Origin: Hydractinia symbiolongicarpus
Lineage: Eukaryota > Cnidaria > Hydrozoa > Anthoathecata > Hydractiniidae
Length of the DNA: 64,000 nt
NCBI RefSeq assembly: GCF_029227915.1
Contig: NC_079885.1
Coordinates: 17,619,001 to 17,683,000 of the forward strand
Direction of reading: 5' to 3'
This document shows, piece after piece, positions 46,000 to 57,950 of the stretch (position 1 is its first letter; every line of letters starts with the position of its first letter). Made by a program: the position numbers and the translations under genes. A model generated the notes under the pieces. The model had not been told where the DNA came from. It searched no databases and worked only from the letters and a program-made list of their open reading frames with translations.

Positions 46000-46714
46000 T
46001 AATGGTTTCTATTAAAACATTTTTTTAAAAACAGAATCATACAAACCGCTGGTTCGGCTTTTTTCACTCACAGAAGCATTTTAAGAGTTTTCATAGCATA
46101 TCGCAATCAACTTGTATCATTGAATGCTTACGCTAAAAATGAGAAAAGAATAGCAAAGCCACTTTTAATACATCATAAAAAAGTAGTTAGAATAAGTCAA
46201 ACCATAGATGCAGGGACTGGTTCCGTTTGCGTTGTTACTGCGCGAGTAAGTGGTTTTCTTAATGTATTTCAGAGGGACAAGGTTGTTTTTCATTGGCTAT
46301 TTGTTCTTCTACCCCTGAAATAGCCTGTTTGGAAAAACAAAAGTTTCTTTTACGACTAGCTATATTACGCTTGAGTTCGAGTTATATGGTATCGCAATAA
46401 AGAAGGAGCAAAAAGATCCAAAATTACCATACGACGGTTGCGCTTGACAACTCTTTTCACATTGCTAGACAGTTTGTATGGAAATATGGAAGGCATAGCC
46501 CCGGGTACCAATATACGTTGGATCTTTCCTTTTTTTTCCTACCACGAACTATTCATTATAATTGCCTAAAGCTACAAACTATGAACTCATTTGTGAAAGG
46601 CGTCAAACCTGATTTTAAAAATTTTCTTCTTAGCTCGAAAAGTTGATCAAAACAGTCAGATGTAAAGTGTTCATTACATATTAGAACACGCTTTGGGAGA
46701 GTATCAGCTCTCAA
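46000..46714. other. No gene seen
   Basis: No convincing frame or repeat before the inverted-repeat element. Confidence 0.4.
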
Positions 46715-46933
46715 ACTCGTCCCCAGTGCCTTTTGTCTCTTTTTTTTTTACTGAACGGCGAGACGAAAAGACACTGGAATCGTAGGCCCAAAATGGCCAA
46801 TATATGGCCAAATTATGCGAAAAGATAATATAATGTATGCGTGACGTTCTGCATCGTCATATTATAAAGATGGTGCATTCAAGCGGGCTTCTTGTGTTCA
46901 GTCGGATTCAAGTTCAAGTAAATTTAAGCGAAA

Positions 46934-48409
46934 ATGAGTAGTACACGCGTTTTTGAAGTTTTAAATAGAATCCAGGTTGCACTTGGTAGGAATTCATTTC
47001 CTGATATGAACTTTAAACCAAAGCAAATAAAATGCTCAGAAGCAATTTTAAAAGGAAGAGACGTTTTAGCTGTTCTCCCAACTGGATATTGGAAATCGAT
47101 CATTTTTCAGTTGTTGCCAGATTTTCTTTCAAATGAAGAGAAAGGAAGTATGATAATTGTTATTACTTCCTTAAATTCGATTATAGATGACCAAATGAAA
47201 TTTTTAAAAAAAGTTGGAATGGAATGTTTTCACTTAAAAAGTCCATTTGACATTGAAGAAGCAAGAACAAATTTGTTCTCTGATTCCTATCCTGACAACG
47301 AAGTTGATAGTACTGCACTACCAGATTTTTCAATAAAAAAATTTAAAATCTTGTTTTGTCACCCTGAAGCAATTCTAAGTGATGTGGGGAGAAACTTACT
47401 AAAGACAAACACACTCCAGAAAGTTGTAGATGAAGCACATTGTATAGACACTTGGTAAGTTTTTTCTAATATGAAACTGTTGTTGAAATCTGTAGCTATG
47501 CTAAAACTCTTTCATTTTTTATTTAGCTGATACTTCATATGTAGCTATTTAAAAATTCGGGTTCAACTCCCAAGAAGGGTTATTATATCTTCATAAAAAA
47601 AATAATGTAACTATAAATACATATATATATACTATGTCTATAAAAATTCTAGCAAATATAACCAACATAGATATATAATAAATAGAAACTGCCAGTTATA
47701 TAGTTTATATATTGTTAAATTTCAGGGGTGATAGCTTCAGAAAAGAATTTCTTAATCTTGGAGCCATTACATCCTTTTTTCTGGACATTCCTGTGCTTGC
47801 CCTAACGGCAACTTCTACAGTTAAAACAACAAGCAGAATAAAAAGTGTTCTTGGAATGAGGGATTGTGTTTTTTTGACTATCAATCCAAACCGCTCAAAT
47901 GTATTCCTGGTTAAAAAAAAAGATACCACAATTCATATGGAATCGAAGGTATCAAAAAGATTTTGTTACCGATTGGAGAAGATTTAAAAAAACAAGCGAA
48001 AGCACATCCACAGACTATCATATACTGTAAATTAAAGTATTGTGGCTATGGGTACAAACTTTTTGAAAGTATAATCGGCCCTTTGCAATATGTAGGAGGC
48101 GAATGTAAACCATCCAAAAGTTTGTTTGTGCAATTTCATGCACCCCAAACTAAGCACATGAAGCATGAAATTATTTCAGAAATTTCAAAAATCGACAGTA
48201 ACATCAGAGTCATTTTTGCAACTTCTGCCCTTGGTATGGGCGTAAATGCACCTAATATGAAACAAATTGTACATATTGGCCCTCCTCCAACATTGGAGGA
48301 ATACATGCAGGAAATAGGCAGAGCAGGTTGCAGAGGACAGGATGCTGTAGCTGTGTTACATTACAACAACTCTGACATGTCGGCTGTTATAATCGACTTT
48401 GTTGCATAA
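46934..48409 (+). pseudogene. RecQ-like superfamily 2 helicase, broken
   Basis: ATP-dependent DNA helicase in two exons: 46934-47453 and 47726 to about 48409. The intron splits the Trp codon of DEAHCIDTW|GDSFRKEF in phase 2. Motifs in order: FKPKQ (motif 0); LPTGYWKS (motif I), where Trp-53 replaces the second Gly of the Walker A site; VVDEAHC (II); ALTATST (III); ATSALGMGVNAP (V); EYMQEIGRAGCRG (VI), where Cys replaces the second Arg of the usual GRAGR. A frameshift near 47935 separates TTIHMES from LLPIGEDLKK. The changes in motifs I and VI would impair ATP hydrolysis even without the frameshift. It lies wholly inside the long-TIR element. Confidence 0.85.
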
Positions 48410-48804
48410 TTGACACTAGGTATTAATGCTAAGGAATTTGCCAATGTCCCAGATATTCTTGTTTGTGCAGATCTTATCACATATTCGCATTGGTTTGTTG
48501 TCAATAAACTTCCCTTATAAATAGAACTTTTTTTGTTGAACACAGATGTAGAATTTGTAATGACTGTACTTTGTGTTGGCAATTGTTGACTGACATTATC
48601 TGTAGTAGAGAACTTTAGTCTTTTTTTGGAATTGGCTACAAAAAAAACTTTGCAATATTATTTTCTCCTACAAAAATTGATTTTTTATTTTGATTGTATA
48701 TAATGCATGCAATATTTTTTTCAAGTATTATATATATATATATATAAAATATATGAAACATTTTGATTATTATTTTTTAAAAACAGTTCTGTGAAGGTAT
48801 ACAA

Positions 48805-49227
48805 TTACCTACCTTTATTAGTTTTTACAAATGAGTTGTTCACACTTTTAGGAGAAATTGCCATTCGTTTAACAACATAATTTTTAGTTGATGATGATTG
48901 TACTGACTGACATTTTTTGCGAAAACTGATAACGTTTTCAATAAATCTTGAACACTTTCGGCATATAACATCGTATGTTGCGTCAGATACTATGATTCCT
49001 GTGACAGTTTCAATTTTAGCTGGCAATCCATCTGCCACATTGCTTCCACCAAAAATACGTATGTATCTCCCACAGTTACTTTCTCCACAGAGTCTACAGA
49101 ATCTTTGCTGCCCATCCTCAGTGTTACCATGAAAATATACTTTCTTTGGAGTAGTATTTTCTTTTCCTGGAAGTGACAAAAAAGTGCACATTTTAAAACT
49201 ATATCCATGTAGCCTATCTATTACCAA
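48805..49227 (-). CDS. ZAD-like zinc-binding ORF of the long-TIR element
   Basis: 140-codon minus-strand frame with CRLCGESNCGRYIRIFGG and, about 45 residues later, VICRKCSRFIENV. The CxxC ... CxxC spacing resembles zinc-finger-associated (ZAD) domains, used for dimerisation and DNA-associated proteins. The tail is basic and Ser/Lys-rich. It probably represents the N-terminal end of a longer element protein whose remainder is deleted. Exon borders are unclear: an acceptor-like stretch lies near 49170. The start codon is uncertain. Confidence 0.5.
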   Translation of the reverse strand: MVIDRLHGYSFKMCTFLSLPGKENTTPKKVYFHGNTEDGQQRFCRLCGESNCGRYIRIFGGSNVADGLPAKIETVTGIIVSDATYDVICRKCSRFIENVISFRKKCQSVQSSSTKNYVVKRMAISPKSVNNSFVKTNKGR

Positions 49228-49923
49228 AATAATACAAAAAAGATATTAGAGGGAATGCACATATGCTCATTACAATACATAAGGTAAACACGAAATAGAT
49301 AAACACAAAGAAGGTACCAGAAGACAGAAAAACGTTTATGTATTTTTACATACCTTTGTGCATGACATAGTATTGATACACTCGAAGGCATTACTGATAT
49401 TTTTACCACCAAAATTATAAGAGAAATGAATTGACTTACCATAGATTACGTGAGACTTTCATTTTCCAAATGCATTCCTTAGGGTAAATTGCAGGGTAAA
49501 TTGCAAATAAATTACAGAAGCCAACAATGTTTTTAACAAATTTAGTGACCAAAAACAACTGAAAATAAAAACAACAACAAAAAAATTTCTATCACTTCTT
49601 ATACACCATTTTCTTTCATCGTCGAAATGTGCTTGCATGGTTACGGCATAATTCTTAGAAATGCGTATAATTACGGTAATTATACCCAACCAATCAAGTG
49701 CAGAATTCCGGCCTACGATTCCAGTGTCTTTTCGTCTCGCCGTTCAGTAAAAAAAAAAGAGACAAAAGGCACTGGGGACGAGTTTGTATCAGCTCTGTTA
49801 ATGAGTTTGAACTACGCAGCTTGTTGCTTCTGTCTGTTTGAAGACCGAAAATGGAATGCTCTCCGGCGCTCCTTCTATCATTGTTGTTACAGAAAGGTAT
49901 AGCACAAAACGTTATTTTGAAAC

Positions 49924-50795
49924 TAGCCGGGGGACCCGGCTTTAAAACGCCGGGTTAAGCCATAAGTTACTGTGCGGCCCACACAAGAGTACATACGTAA
50001 TAGCGTTTCCCCCAAAAAACAATTTCAGTTTAAATGAAAAACGCACAAAACAGTCTGTCACTAATACTAGATTGAACATTTATTACAGGTAAACCGTGTC
50101 ACACGTTTATATAAAAACACAGGAATCAGCCACAGGGTAACCCCTATCCAGCTATAAAAAATTACTTTGCGAAATAAGTTTTCATGACAGTAATATAATG
50201 TGTCGTTACCTAACTACATTTTTTATCATAAGAATTTTTTAATAAGAAATTTGTTGTATGTAAAAACTACATTTGGCTACTTTCACTTTTTAGCCAGAGC
50301 TAGCTGAAGAGCTAGCTAGGTAGCCACAACCACACCATAAAAAATAAATATTGATATACCAAACTGAATAAAAGCTTTAAAAGAATGGGAATAAATGCGG
50401 CTAGGTATAGCTAGCTAGATTCAATAGAATGCTACCTTGAATCTACGTTCTTAGCTAATATCTTAAAAATTGGTTAGTTTAAGATTTATACATGGCTAAA
50501 AAGCGTGACAATATATTCATCTTAACATGTGAAAACATAAAAAATAAGTATTTCTATAGATAATAGATACAAAGTATTTAGAGGAGAAAAAGGTCAAACG
50601 GAGACATACAAGCCTGACACGATCACTACCAAACTAACATAGTCTTCGTAGATGTTTCCGTTTTGTTGGGGTTCTGTCGTGATTTCGAAATTAAGCTGCG
50701 TTTAACTGAAAAACAGAGTTCCGTAAAAATCTGGATTGCGAAAAAAGGTGCGCGCAACCATTTTGAACACACAGAAAACGGCTATTATTAAGGAG
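49924..50795 (+). repeat. Repeat family B copy
   Basis: Begins ACTAGCCGGGGGACCCGGC and ends ...GGCTATTATTAAGGAGATTA. It shares the block TTTTGAACACACAG just before the end with the copy at 13411-14216. Confidence 0.75.
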
Positions 50796-51323
50796 ATTAT
50801 TAACAAAATAAACTTTGTTTTGATATTTTCTTCTTCTTCTTTTCCTCTGACTTTTACGAATTTTACTTAACATGACCAAGGGGACAGGGGAGATTTATTT
50901 GCCGTCCGAGAGATGTCGTCAAACCGGTTTAATCTAAAAAAGCTTCACCACAGAATTGCGGCTTTTGACGAGGAAGCATGTTAAGAAAACGTGGCTTTAT
51001 ATCTGCTTTATTATTTCGGATTTTAACTAATAAATTTTAAATTACTATTATAACTCATTTAGGGGGCATTCTCTGGATAATATCACAACTTTATAGCGCA
51101 TAAACATAACAGCCTCGGGCTTTAATTTTAATTATCAGCCCTGTGTTTTTGTTGCGTTCAAAAATGAGGGCTGATAATGGATTTACAGCCCGCTACCACG
51201 GTTGTAATGTTGTTATCGGCCCGCAAACTACAATAGAATGTCTTTTGCTTTATTCGATCGAACATTCGAATTTTCGAAGAAGCCATTAACAGAACTCTCA
51301 TTTCTCCACCATACTCAAGGACC

Positions 51324-52209
51324 ATGAGCATCGTTGCTGATCGCGAATTCACAACAGCAAACGAAATGTTTGCTGCTCGATGCAATTATAAGACACACAA
51401 CAAGAAACTGCAACACAAACATTTGATTACCGAAGAAGATATGGAGTTATTGAAAATTTATTTCAGTAATTGTTTAACCGATCCTGTTAAATTACAAGAG
51501 TATATTTGGTTCAACTTGTGTTTCCACTTTGGAGAACGTGGAAGAGAAGGCTGGAGAGACCTCAAAAAGGAATATTTTCTTGTTAAAGTGGATGCCCAAA
51601 GGAATCGATAATTGGAAGTGATAGTTACAGAGAATACAAAAAACAATCCTGGGGGCTGACTACAGTGATATAAGAATGTACGTGGTAGATACAAATCCTC
51701 CTGTTCCTTTAAATTGTACGTTGAAAAGCTCAATTCTCAAAATGCAGTTTGTTTGCTAAAGCTAAGAAAGCATTTCAAATGAAAAATGGTACACTAAGGA
51801 AGTTATCGGTAAGAACACTCTTGTAAATATCATGAAGCAGATTTCTAGAAAAGCAGGATTGAGAGAAATCTACACCAATCATTGTGTGCGAGCCTCTACA
51901 GTTACAAATCTGTATCATGCTAGAGTTGACACCCAACAGATTTGCTCTATTCCGAAGCACAAGAGCAAGTCTACATTATTTCATTACATCTCCTCGGTGC
52001 CAGACGAGCAGAAAAGAAAGAGCTCTCAAATTTTGACAAGATTTCTCTTGCCAACTATTTCGACCTCGTCGTCCCCTTTAACCTTAACATCACCGTCAAT
52101 TGTGGATGTGGAAATAAAACCTAACGAGACCCACAAATCTTTGACAGTCTGTGATATCAAATGGAACTGCGCCATCAACTTTCAAGGATTTTCTAAACAA
52201 TCATGCTAA
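51324..52209 (+). pseudogene. Tyrosine recombinase of Crypton/DUF3504 type, broken
   Basis: Two open parts, 51324-51611 and 51832-52209, with a decayed link between them. Part 1 carries FHFGERGREGWRDLKK, holding the first catalytic Arg region. Part 2 carries YTNHCVRAS (His-x-x-Arg) and KHKSKSTLFHY (second His region and the candidate nucleophile Tyr). These match the R-H-R-H-Y constellation of the Crypton-derived domain also found in ZMYM proteins and QRICH1. The Gly that usually precedes the second His is replaced (IPKHKS). A stop and frame changes make it a pseudogene. Confidence 0.8.
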
Positions 52210-52540
52210 ATAAATTTATATTTTGACATATTATTTTTTTGCTTGTTACAATATTTAAGGTTTATACTAAGGTTTATATAATTAATTTATTTATTAGTTA
52301 AAATTGTACAAAAATGTTTTTTTTAATAATAATTGCACTTTTTAATAATTAAAATGATTCCTTCTGTTTATTTGATTTTTAGTTTTCTCAAATTTGGTTT
52401 TCTTAAAAAAAGTATTCAAAAATGATTACTGTTACAGCTACTTTCAGAAATTTTGAGATACGAAAAAAACAAAAAAATAACAACTTTGCTTTAAAGATAT
52501 TGAAGTAAGTTATAATAGTATTAACATTAATTTTTCAGTC

Positions 52541-52663
52541 AATATTTTTATTTACTTCGCCCTTGGAGTGAAATTTTCAGCCCTCCACTCTTATTTATAC
52601 CCTCTGCTTAAATAATACTGTCGGGCTAAAAATTTCACTCCGTGGGCGGTAAATAAAAATATT
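52541..52663. repeat. Imperfect inverted repeat, about 42-bp arms
   Basis: Arms at 52541-52583 and 52623-52663 match with few differences (GAGTGAAATTTTCAGCCC against GGGCTAAAAATTTCACTC), around a 39-bp loop. Confidence 0.85.
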
Positions 52664-52664
52664 T

Positions 52665-53620
52665 CTCCTTAAAATGAACGCTATTGTTATAATACACGAT
52701 AAACCGTGGATTATTCTATTTTCAGTAACTTTATGGAATACTTTACCGAATAGTTTTCCAGGATCTTTAAACAGTAAAATTTTACGACGATCTTTATAGT
52801 ACTTTCGGATTCTCATACGTGTTTGGTAAATCATGCAGTTATGATATGGTATGCGAAATAATTTTACTATAGATATTTCTCTTTCAACAGCGCTTTATGC
52901 AGCAGAGGACCGAAGAATCACCAAGAATTACCAAAGAATCTTTCAAAATATGCAAAAGCCTACTGTTTGAAAGATATGAACTTAGTGGAAGGTATAAATG
53001 AACATAAACGTCCACACAACCTGTTTAACCCAAAGTTCATTTTAAAACATGACCTTGTAAAAAATGTGGTTGTAAAAAGTTAGAGCTGGTAAAGGCGGAT
53101 TTTTTTTTCTTGTTTATTATACACAACTAGGAATTTCTGCTAACTCAGCAACTTAGAAAATAAATCAATATTGTTTTTGTACGCATTAAGGTCGATATTT
53201 TCGAGAAATAATAACAATTTGTATACAAAAAATACAGTGCAAATAATGTACGTGTTTGGACAGGTAAAAAAGGGTTACTGTCACCTTAACTGAAAAATGA
53301 AATGGTTTTCTGGCTATTATTTTCCAGATAATAAAAATCGTCCCAGATAATAAAAATCGTACCGGCAAAGCAATGTAAAAATTCGTATCGGTTAACCGAG
53401 AACATGTAATCAACCCAAAAGATGTCCATCATAGTTTCTACTTTTTTGTCTCCAGTACAGCATATGGAAAAAAGCTTTACTGGAAATTTCATTGATTTAT
53501 GAAGTCGGTAGCCGCGAATAAATCCACGGGCTCGCTCTTCTTTTACTTACCGCATAATGTGCATACTGCGGTTACCATTTTGCGTGACAGACAAACGTAT
53601 ACGGATATTATAATATAGAC
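52665..53620. other. No gene seen
   Basis: AT-rich sequence. A direct duplication of CCAGATAATAAAAATCGT lies at about 53325-53360. No other structure. Confidence 0.4.
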
Positions 53621-53621
53621 T

Positions 53622-55058
53622 AACCAGGAGACCCGGCGTTGAATTACCAGGTTAAGCCACAAGTAACTGTTGTTGAACCCTCTAAGGAGTGCTTAATAAG
53701 CACGGTCAGGTGGATCGCTTTAGTACATGTATGCAGTATGTCGTAAATCAAGTGAAGCTCATACCCCATTGCAGTGTTGCGACTTTAAAATACATTTTCA
53801 AAAAATAACTCTCCCGCAACAAAAGCTAAAATAGAAACAAAGTTTACAAACCATTGTTACTCCATCATACCAAGAACAATCGGGCAATATTATTTTACTA
53901 GCCGGGGGACCAGGTGTCGTACACCGGGGTAAGCCACAAGTAAAAGTGTAACCCAGCATTAAAATGCCTGTGGAGCAATTAATAAAAACCGTAAACTGTC
54001 CCACACATTCAGGTGGAGCACTCTGGTACAGGTATGCAGTATGTCGTAAATCTGGTGAAGCGCTCAGAGCATTTTGGTTTCAGTTAAAATATTTTTTTCA
54101 AAAAGAAACTTTCCTGCACAATTAGGTTAGTCTACAACGCGTTGTCACCCGGTGATAGCAAAAAGGGCATGCCAAACTTATAGTTTACGAAAATGTTAGC
54201 TTAGTACAGTTAAACAATGTCGCACATATATGTAGGTACAATACCTTTTTATAAGAAAAACTTTATCCCAACTTTAGTTAAGCAGAAACACAGGAAACAG
54301 CTTATCGTTAACACTGGACTGAGCGCTTAGTACAGGTAAACCGTGTTGCACATGCGTTTATGCCTAATACCCCTTGAACACAGTTTATTCATGGTGTTAA
54401 CTCCGTCATAGCAAAAAAATTAGTCAATATTATTTTATTTTGCAGAAAAGGTTCAGTAAACGCTAATAAATTAATCATGACACCGGAATGAGCACTTAGT
54501 ACAGGCAAACTGTGTCACACATGTCTATAGGCGTAATAGCCTTTTCACAAAATAACTTATCACAACTTCAATTTAAATAAAAATACACAAAACAACCCGT
54601 TGTTAACACCAGGTGGAACATTTATTACAGGTAAACCGTGTCACACATAAGTTATAGCGTAATACTATTTCCAAAAAAAACTTTGCCACAACGGTTTAAA
54701 TAAAAACACAGGAAACAACCCATCGTTACAGCTAAAAGAATTTATGACAGTAATAAAATGTGTAGTTGCCTAACTATATTTAGCATCATAAAAATTATTG
54801 AATAAGAAATTTGTTGTAGGTAGCTAAAAACTGCATTTGGCTACTTTAACTTTTTTAGAAAATTTCGTGTTTCGCGTAAGGGGACGCAGCTTTCCCGGAC
54901 AGACAGACAGACAGACGACAGCTATTATTACAGAGACTAGCCGTTAACCCGTGGAAAAAACCATGGGGTCGCCCGTCCTTTATAAATCGATCGTGTTATT
55001 GTAACAGACAGACAAACAGACGCACGAACAGACAGATGGAATACGGCTATTATTAAAG
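53622..55058 (+). repeat. Repeat family B, tandem or nested copies
   Basis: Starts at 53622 (ACTAACCAGGAGACCCGGC) and at about 53900 (ACTAGCCGGGGGACC). Inside are repeated blocks of roughly 130-180 bp, each with GAGC(G/A)CTTAGTACAGG, a TGTCGCACA-like phrase and AAAACTTTATCGCAAC. Runs of GACAGACAGACAGAC lie at about 54895 and 55000. Another unit ends GGCTATTATTAAAGAGACTAG at about 55061. Confidence 0.75.
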
Positions 55059-55870
55059 AGACTAGCCAGGAGACCCGGCGTCGAAACACCGGGTAAGGCC
55101 TCAGTAAAGGTGTGACCCAGCGTTAAACACTTTGTGGAGCGCTTAATAGAGGTCGTAAACTGTACCACATAATCAGGTGGAGCGCTTTATGTATACAGTA
55201 TGTTGTAAATAAAGTAAAGTGCATACACCATTATAGTGTTGCGACTGTAACATTTGTTTCAAAAAATAACTTTCCCGCGACGATAGCTGAAATAAAAACA
55301 GAGTTACTTCATCATAGCAAAACAATCAGTCACTATTATTTTATTTTGCGGAATAAGTTTTTGTGAAAGTTAAAAAATGAATCGTGACACCGAGCTGAGC
55401 GCTTAGTTCAGTTAAACGGTGTTGCACAGGCGTATAGGGATAATACACTTTCAAAAAAACTTTCTCGCAGACTCTGTTTAAACAAAAACACAAGAAAGGT
55501 CCATTGATAACACCGGACTTAGCGGTTAGTCCAGGTAAACTGTTTGCACATCCGTACAGGCGTGATTCCCCGAGAAAAGTTCAAAAATTAATGGGCTGAC
55601 TCCTTAGTACAGATAAACTACCTCGCACATGCGCATAGGCGTTACGGCTTTTCAAAAAAACAGTCCGTTGTTAACACTGGGCAAAGCGCTTAGTACAGCT
55701 AAACAGAGTTGAACAGGCGTATAGTTGTATTACTCTTTTCCGAAAAAACTTCATTGCAACTTCAGTTTAGATAAAAATCCAGAGCCTGTCGTTACCCGTC
55801 CAGCTAAAACAATCACTCAGCCATTTTATTTGCAGAAGAGGTTTTCAGGAAAATAAGAAATGATGTAGCT
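55056..55870 (+). repeat. Repeat family B, further copy
   Basis: Starts GACTAGCCAGGAGACCCGGC directly after the end of the previous copy, with the same internal blocks. The right part is diverged and its end is unclear. Confidence 0.7.
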
Positions 55871-57440
55871 ATCTAGCTTACTGCATTTAGCATAAGATTT
55901 ATTGTTTAGGAATATTGTTGTAGCCACACTGCATTTTTATACTTTCACTCTTAAGCCAAAGATATATCTATGGAACTAGCTAAATAGCCACAGCCTCAAC
56001 ATAAAAGTAAATGTTGGCTAGGATAAAAAGCTCTTATACCATACAGAATAGTAAAAAGAAAGACTCTTTAAAAGCATGTTTTTTTCCGCCAACAATAAAA
56101 TTTCAGCCGGGGTTAAATTCTTTGGAATTATTTTTAAAAAATTATAAAGTTTTTTGTCTTAAAAAACAAATGGAGCCTTATTTTAGAGTGGGACCTTATT
56201 TAAGTCACGTTATATATCTTGATATAGGGCTTATCTGAAAGAAGAGTCTTAATTGGTCATTTACATATGGTGTGGTTTTTGGAATCGGTAGCTCAGTCGG
56301 TGGAGCGTCAGATGGGAGGTTTAAGCACTCAAGAAATGCCTTTGTGTTTCTTCCTTAAAACAACCGACAAGGTATATCCCTTCAAACTATGAGGCTAATG
56401 GCATAAATTACTCACAAGTTTACACAAATTCTCCAACAAATATCTTCCTCCAGCCCGCTATATACCGAGTATAGCAAGTGTCCTTGAAACATAACTTTTG
56501 TATAAGCTTTAGATTTTGTGGCTAGCTACACTTTCCATAATTCTTACTCAGAAGTCTAGCAGCTCAAACCAAATCAATAAGAAGACATATAACTCCCGCC
56601 AAACACTAGCTAATAGCAAGGAGCTATAACATACAACTGGTAAACTATTACTTGGCCAGCAGTAAGAGAAAGTGGCTAATAGGTCTAAACACAAAAACCT
56701 TGTAGCTAGCTAGCTAGCTAAGTTGTCGCTGTTAAACATAAAGAATTCAAACAAAAAGACACAAGCTTGACTTCTTAAAATATATTTATTAATGTTCAAC
56801 TTCATCTCCAGAGCTTTTCTGCATGTTGTTGTTGAACATAAACTTTGATCACATCAGGTGAGAATTATTTTAACAAGCTAAAAGTGAAAAAGATATGCTT
56901 GTTGCTACCTCGCTACCTAGCTAGCTAGTACTAGAAAGTAAAGACGCAGAGATTTTTAAGTAACAATTAATTCATTGACCTCAGCTCTTGGATAGTTTCT
57001 TAAATTTTCGTTTTATGAAAGAAGACCTCGAAGCTCTTTGTTGTCTAAAGCATTTTGGAAATACATATAACATATACAAGCTTTAAACGAATTGTTTACC
57101 TACTGCTGCTTTCTCAGAGCAAGGTGGTTTAAAAAGAGAAGAAGATACATCTCAGTAGTTTCTATTAAACCATACTTTGCCAATTTGCAGATTGCTGCAT
57201 TGTTTTCAAATTCAATTTTGTATACAAAAATTTTTTAAATCTCGCCCGTAAATTATAAAAGTTACCGTTCATCATTGTTATTTCTGCATAAATTATAAAT
57301 CATTGAGTGTTTTGTAGTTTGATCGTTTAAAATCAGTTTTTAAACATTTCTGGTGATTTATACAGAAAATAAGTAAAAGCAGCCGAATATGAGGGTTATT
57401 TTGGTAAATTAAAGTTGCAAACATCTCAGAAAATAAAAAC
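55871..57440. other. No gene seen apart from a SINE-like head
   Basis: AT-rich sequence with a (TAGC)n run at about 56703-56722 and the tRNA-like sequence at 56281. The open frame at 56011-56238 has no recognisable motif. Confidence 0.4.
56281..56345 (+). repeat. tRNA-derived SINE-like head
   Basis: GGAATCGGTAGCTCAGTCGG holds a good A box (TAGCTCAGTCGG). GGTTTAAGCACTC, about 30 bp on, is a degenerate B box. No full cloverleaf, so it is a SINE remnant rather than a tRNA gene. Confidence 0.5.
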
Positions 57441-57449
57441 GCAAAGAAA

Positions 57450-57840
57450 TAAAAATTAAAGGGGAACTCCAGTAAAAATCACTTTTTTCTTTTTTGTTAT
57501 CGACCGCCTGAAGGCGGTCACTCCCGGAGGCCCTGGGTGCGTAGTCTTTCTTGCAAAAAAATTCTGCGTTCGTAGCTGTGGTCCCATGTTGAATGTAAAG
57601 GTCGCGGAATGATGGAGATACAGCTGAAAACAGTTGAAGATTTGCTGGCTTCGCCATCATATGATGAGCAGCAGACTGCCCTTGAAAGAACAAGTGTGCA
57701 CGCTGCTGTTCAATTCTCTCTCTTTCGAAACGAACTTTACTATAAGCACGTGTTTGTGGTGGCGGTATTTTCACATCTCTCTCTTTCGAAACGAACTTTA
57801 CTATAAGCACGTGTTTGTGGTGGCGGTATTTTCACAAGTA
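57450..57840. repeat. MITE-like sequence with a 61-bp tandem duplication
   Basis: Starts near AAAGGGGAACTCCAGTAAAA and contains the hairpin CCGCCTGAAGGCGG (57508). The 61-bp segment beginning TCTCTCTTTCGAAACGAAC is duplicated head to tail at 57715-57836. A long minus-strand open frame (57810-57409) spans it; I recognise no protein family in it. Confidence 0.5.
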
Positions 57841-57950
57841 AGTAGAATTATTATAGAATTTTTATTTCAACGGATGAGCGTGAAGGCTCGAACGAGCATG
57901 AAAGCTTCACTCATATTTGATTGTTCAGTAAAGTGAAACTCGTCTAAAAA

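Larger units (their letters stand above)
46715..49788 (+). mobile_element. Long-TIR transposon with 10-bp target duplication, helicase-bearing
   Basis: Terminal inverted repeats of about 75-80 bp: left from about 46715 (CAAACTCGTCCCCAGTGCC) to about 46791, right from about 49711 to 49788 in inverted form. The 10-mer TATCAGCTCT flanks both ends exactly (about 46705-46714 and 49789-49798). Inside are a broken RecQ-like helicase on + and a zinc-binding ORF on -. No DDE transposase is visible. Long ends, a 9-10 bp duplication and a superfamily-2 helicase suggest a deleted relative of helicase-encoding Academ elements or a Mutator-like element. That assignment is inference. Confidence 0.8.
51110..52665 (+). 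mobile_element. Crypton-like tyrosine recombinase element, decayed
   Basis: A recombinase relic (51324-52209) flanked on both sides by copies of the motif GGGCTGATAA/TCAGCCC (51115-51225 and around 52575-52630). No terminal inverted repeats of the DDE kind were seen, consistent with Cryptons. Boundaries are approximate. Confidence 0.55.
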
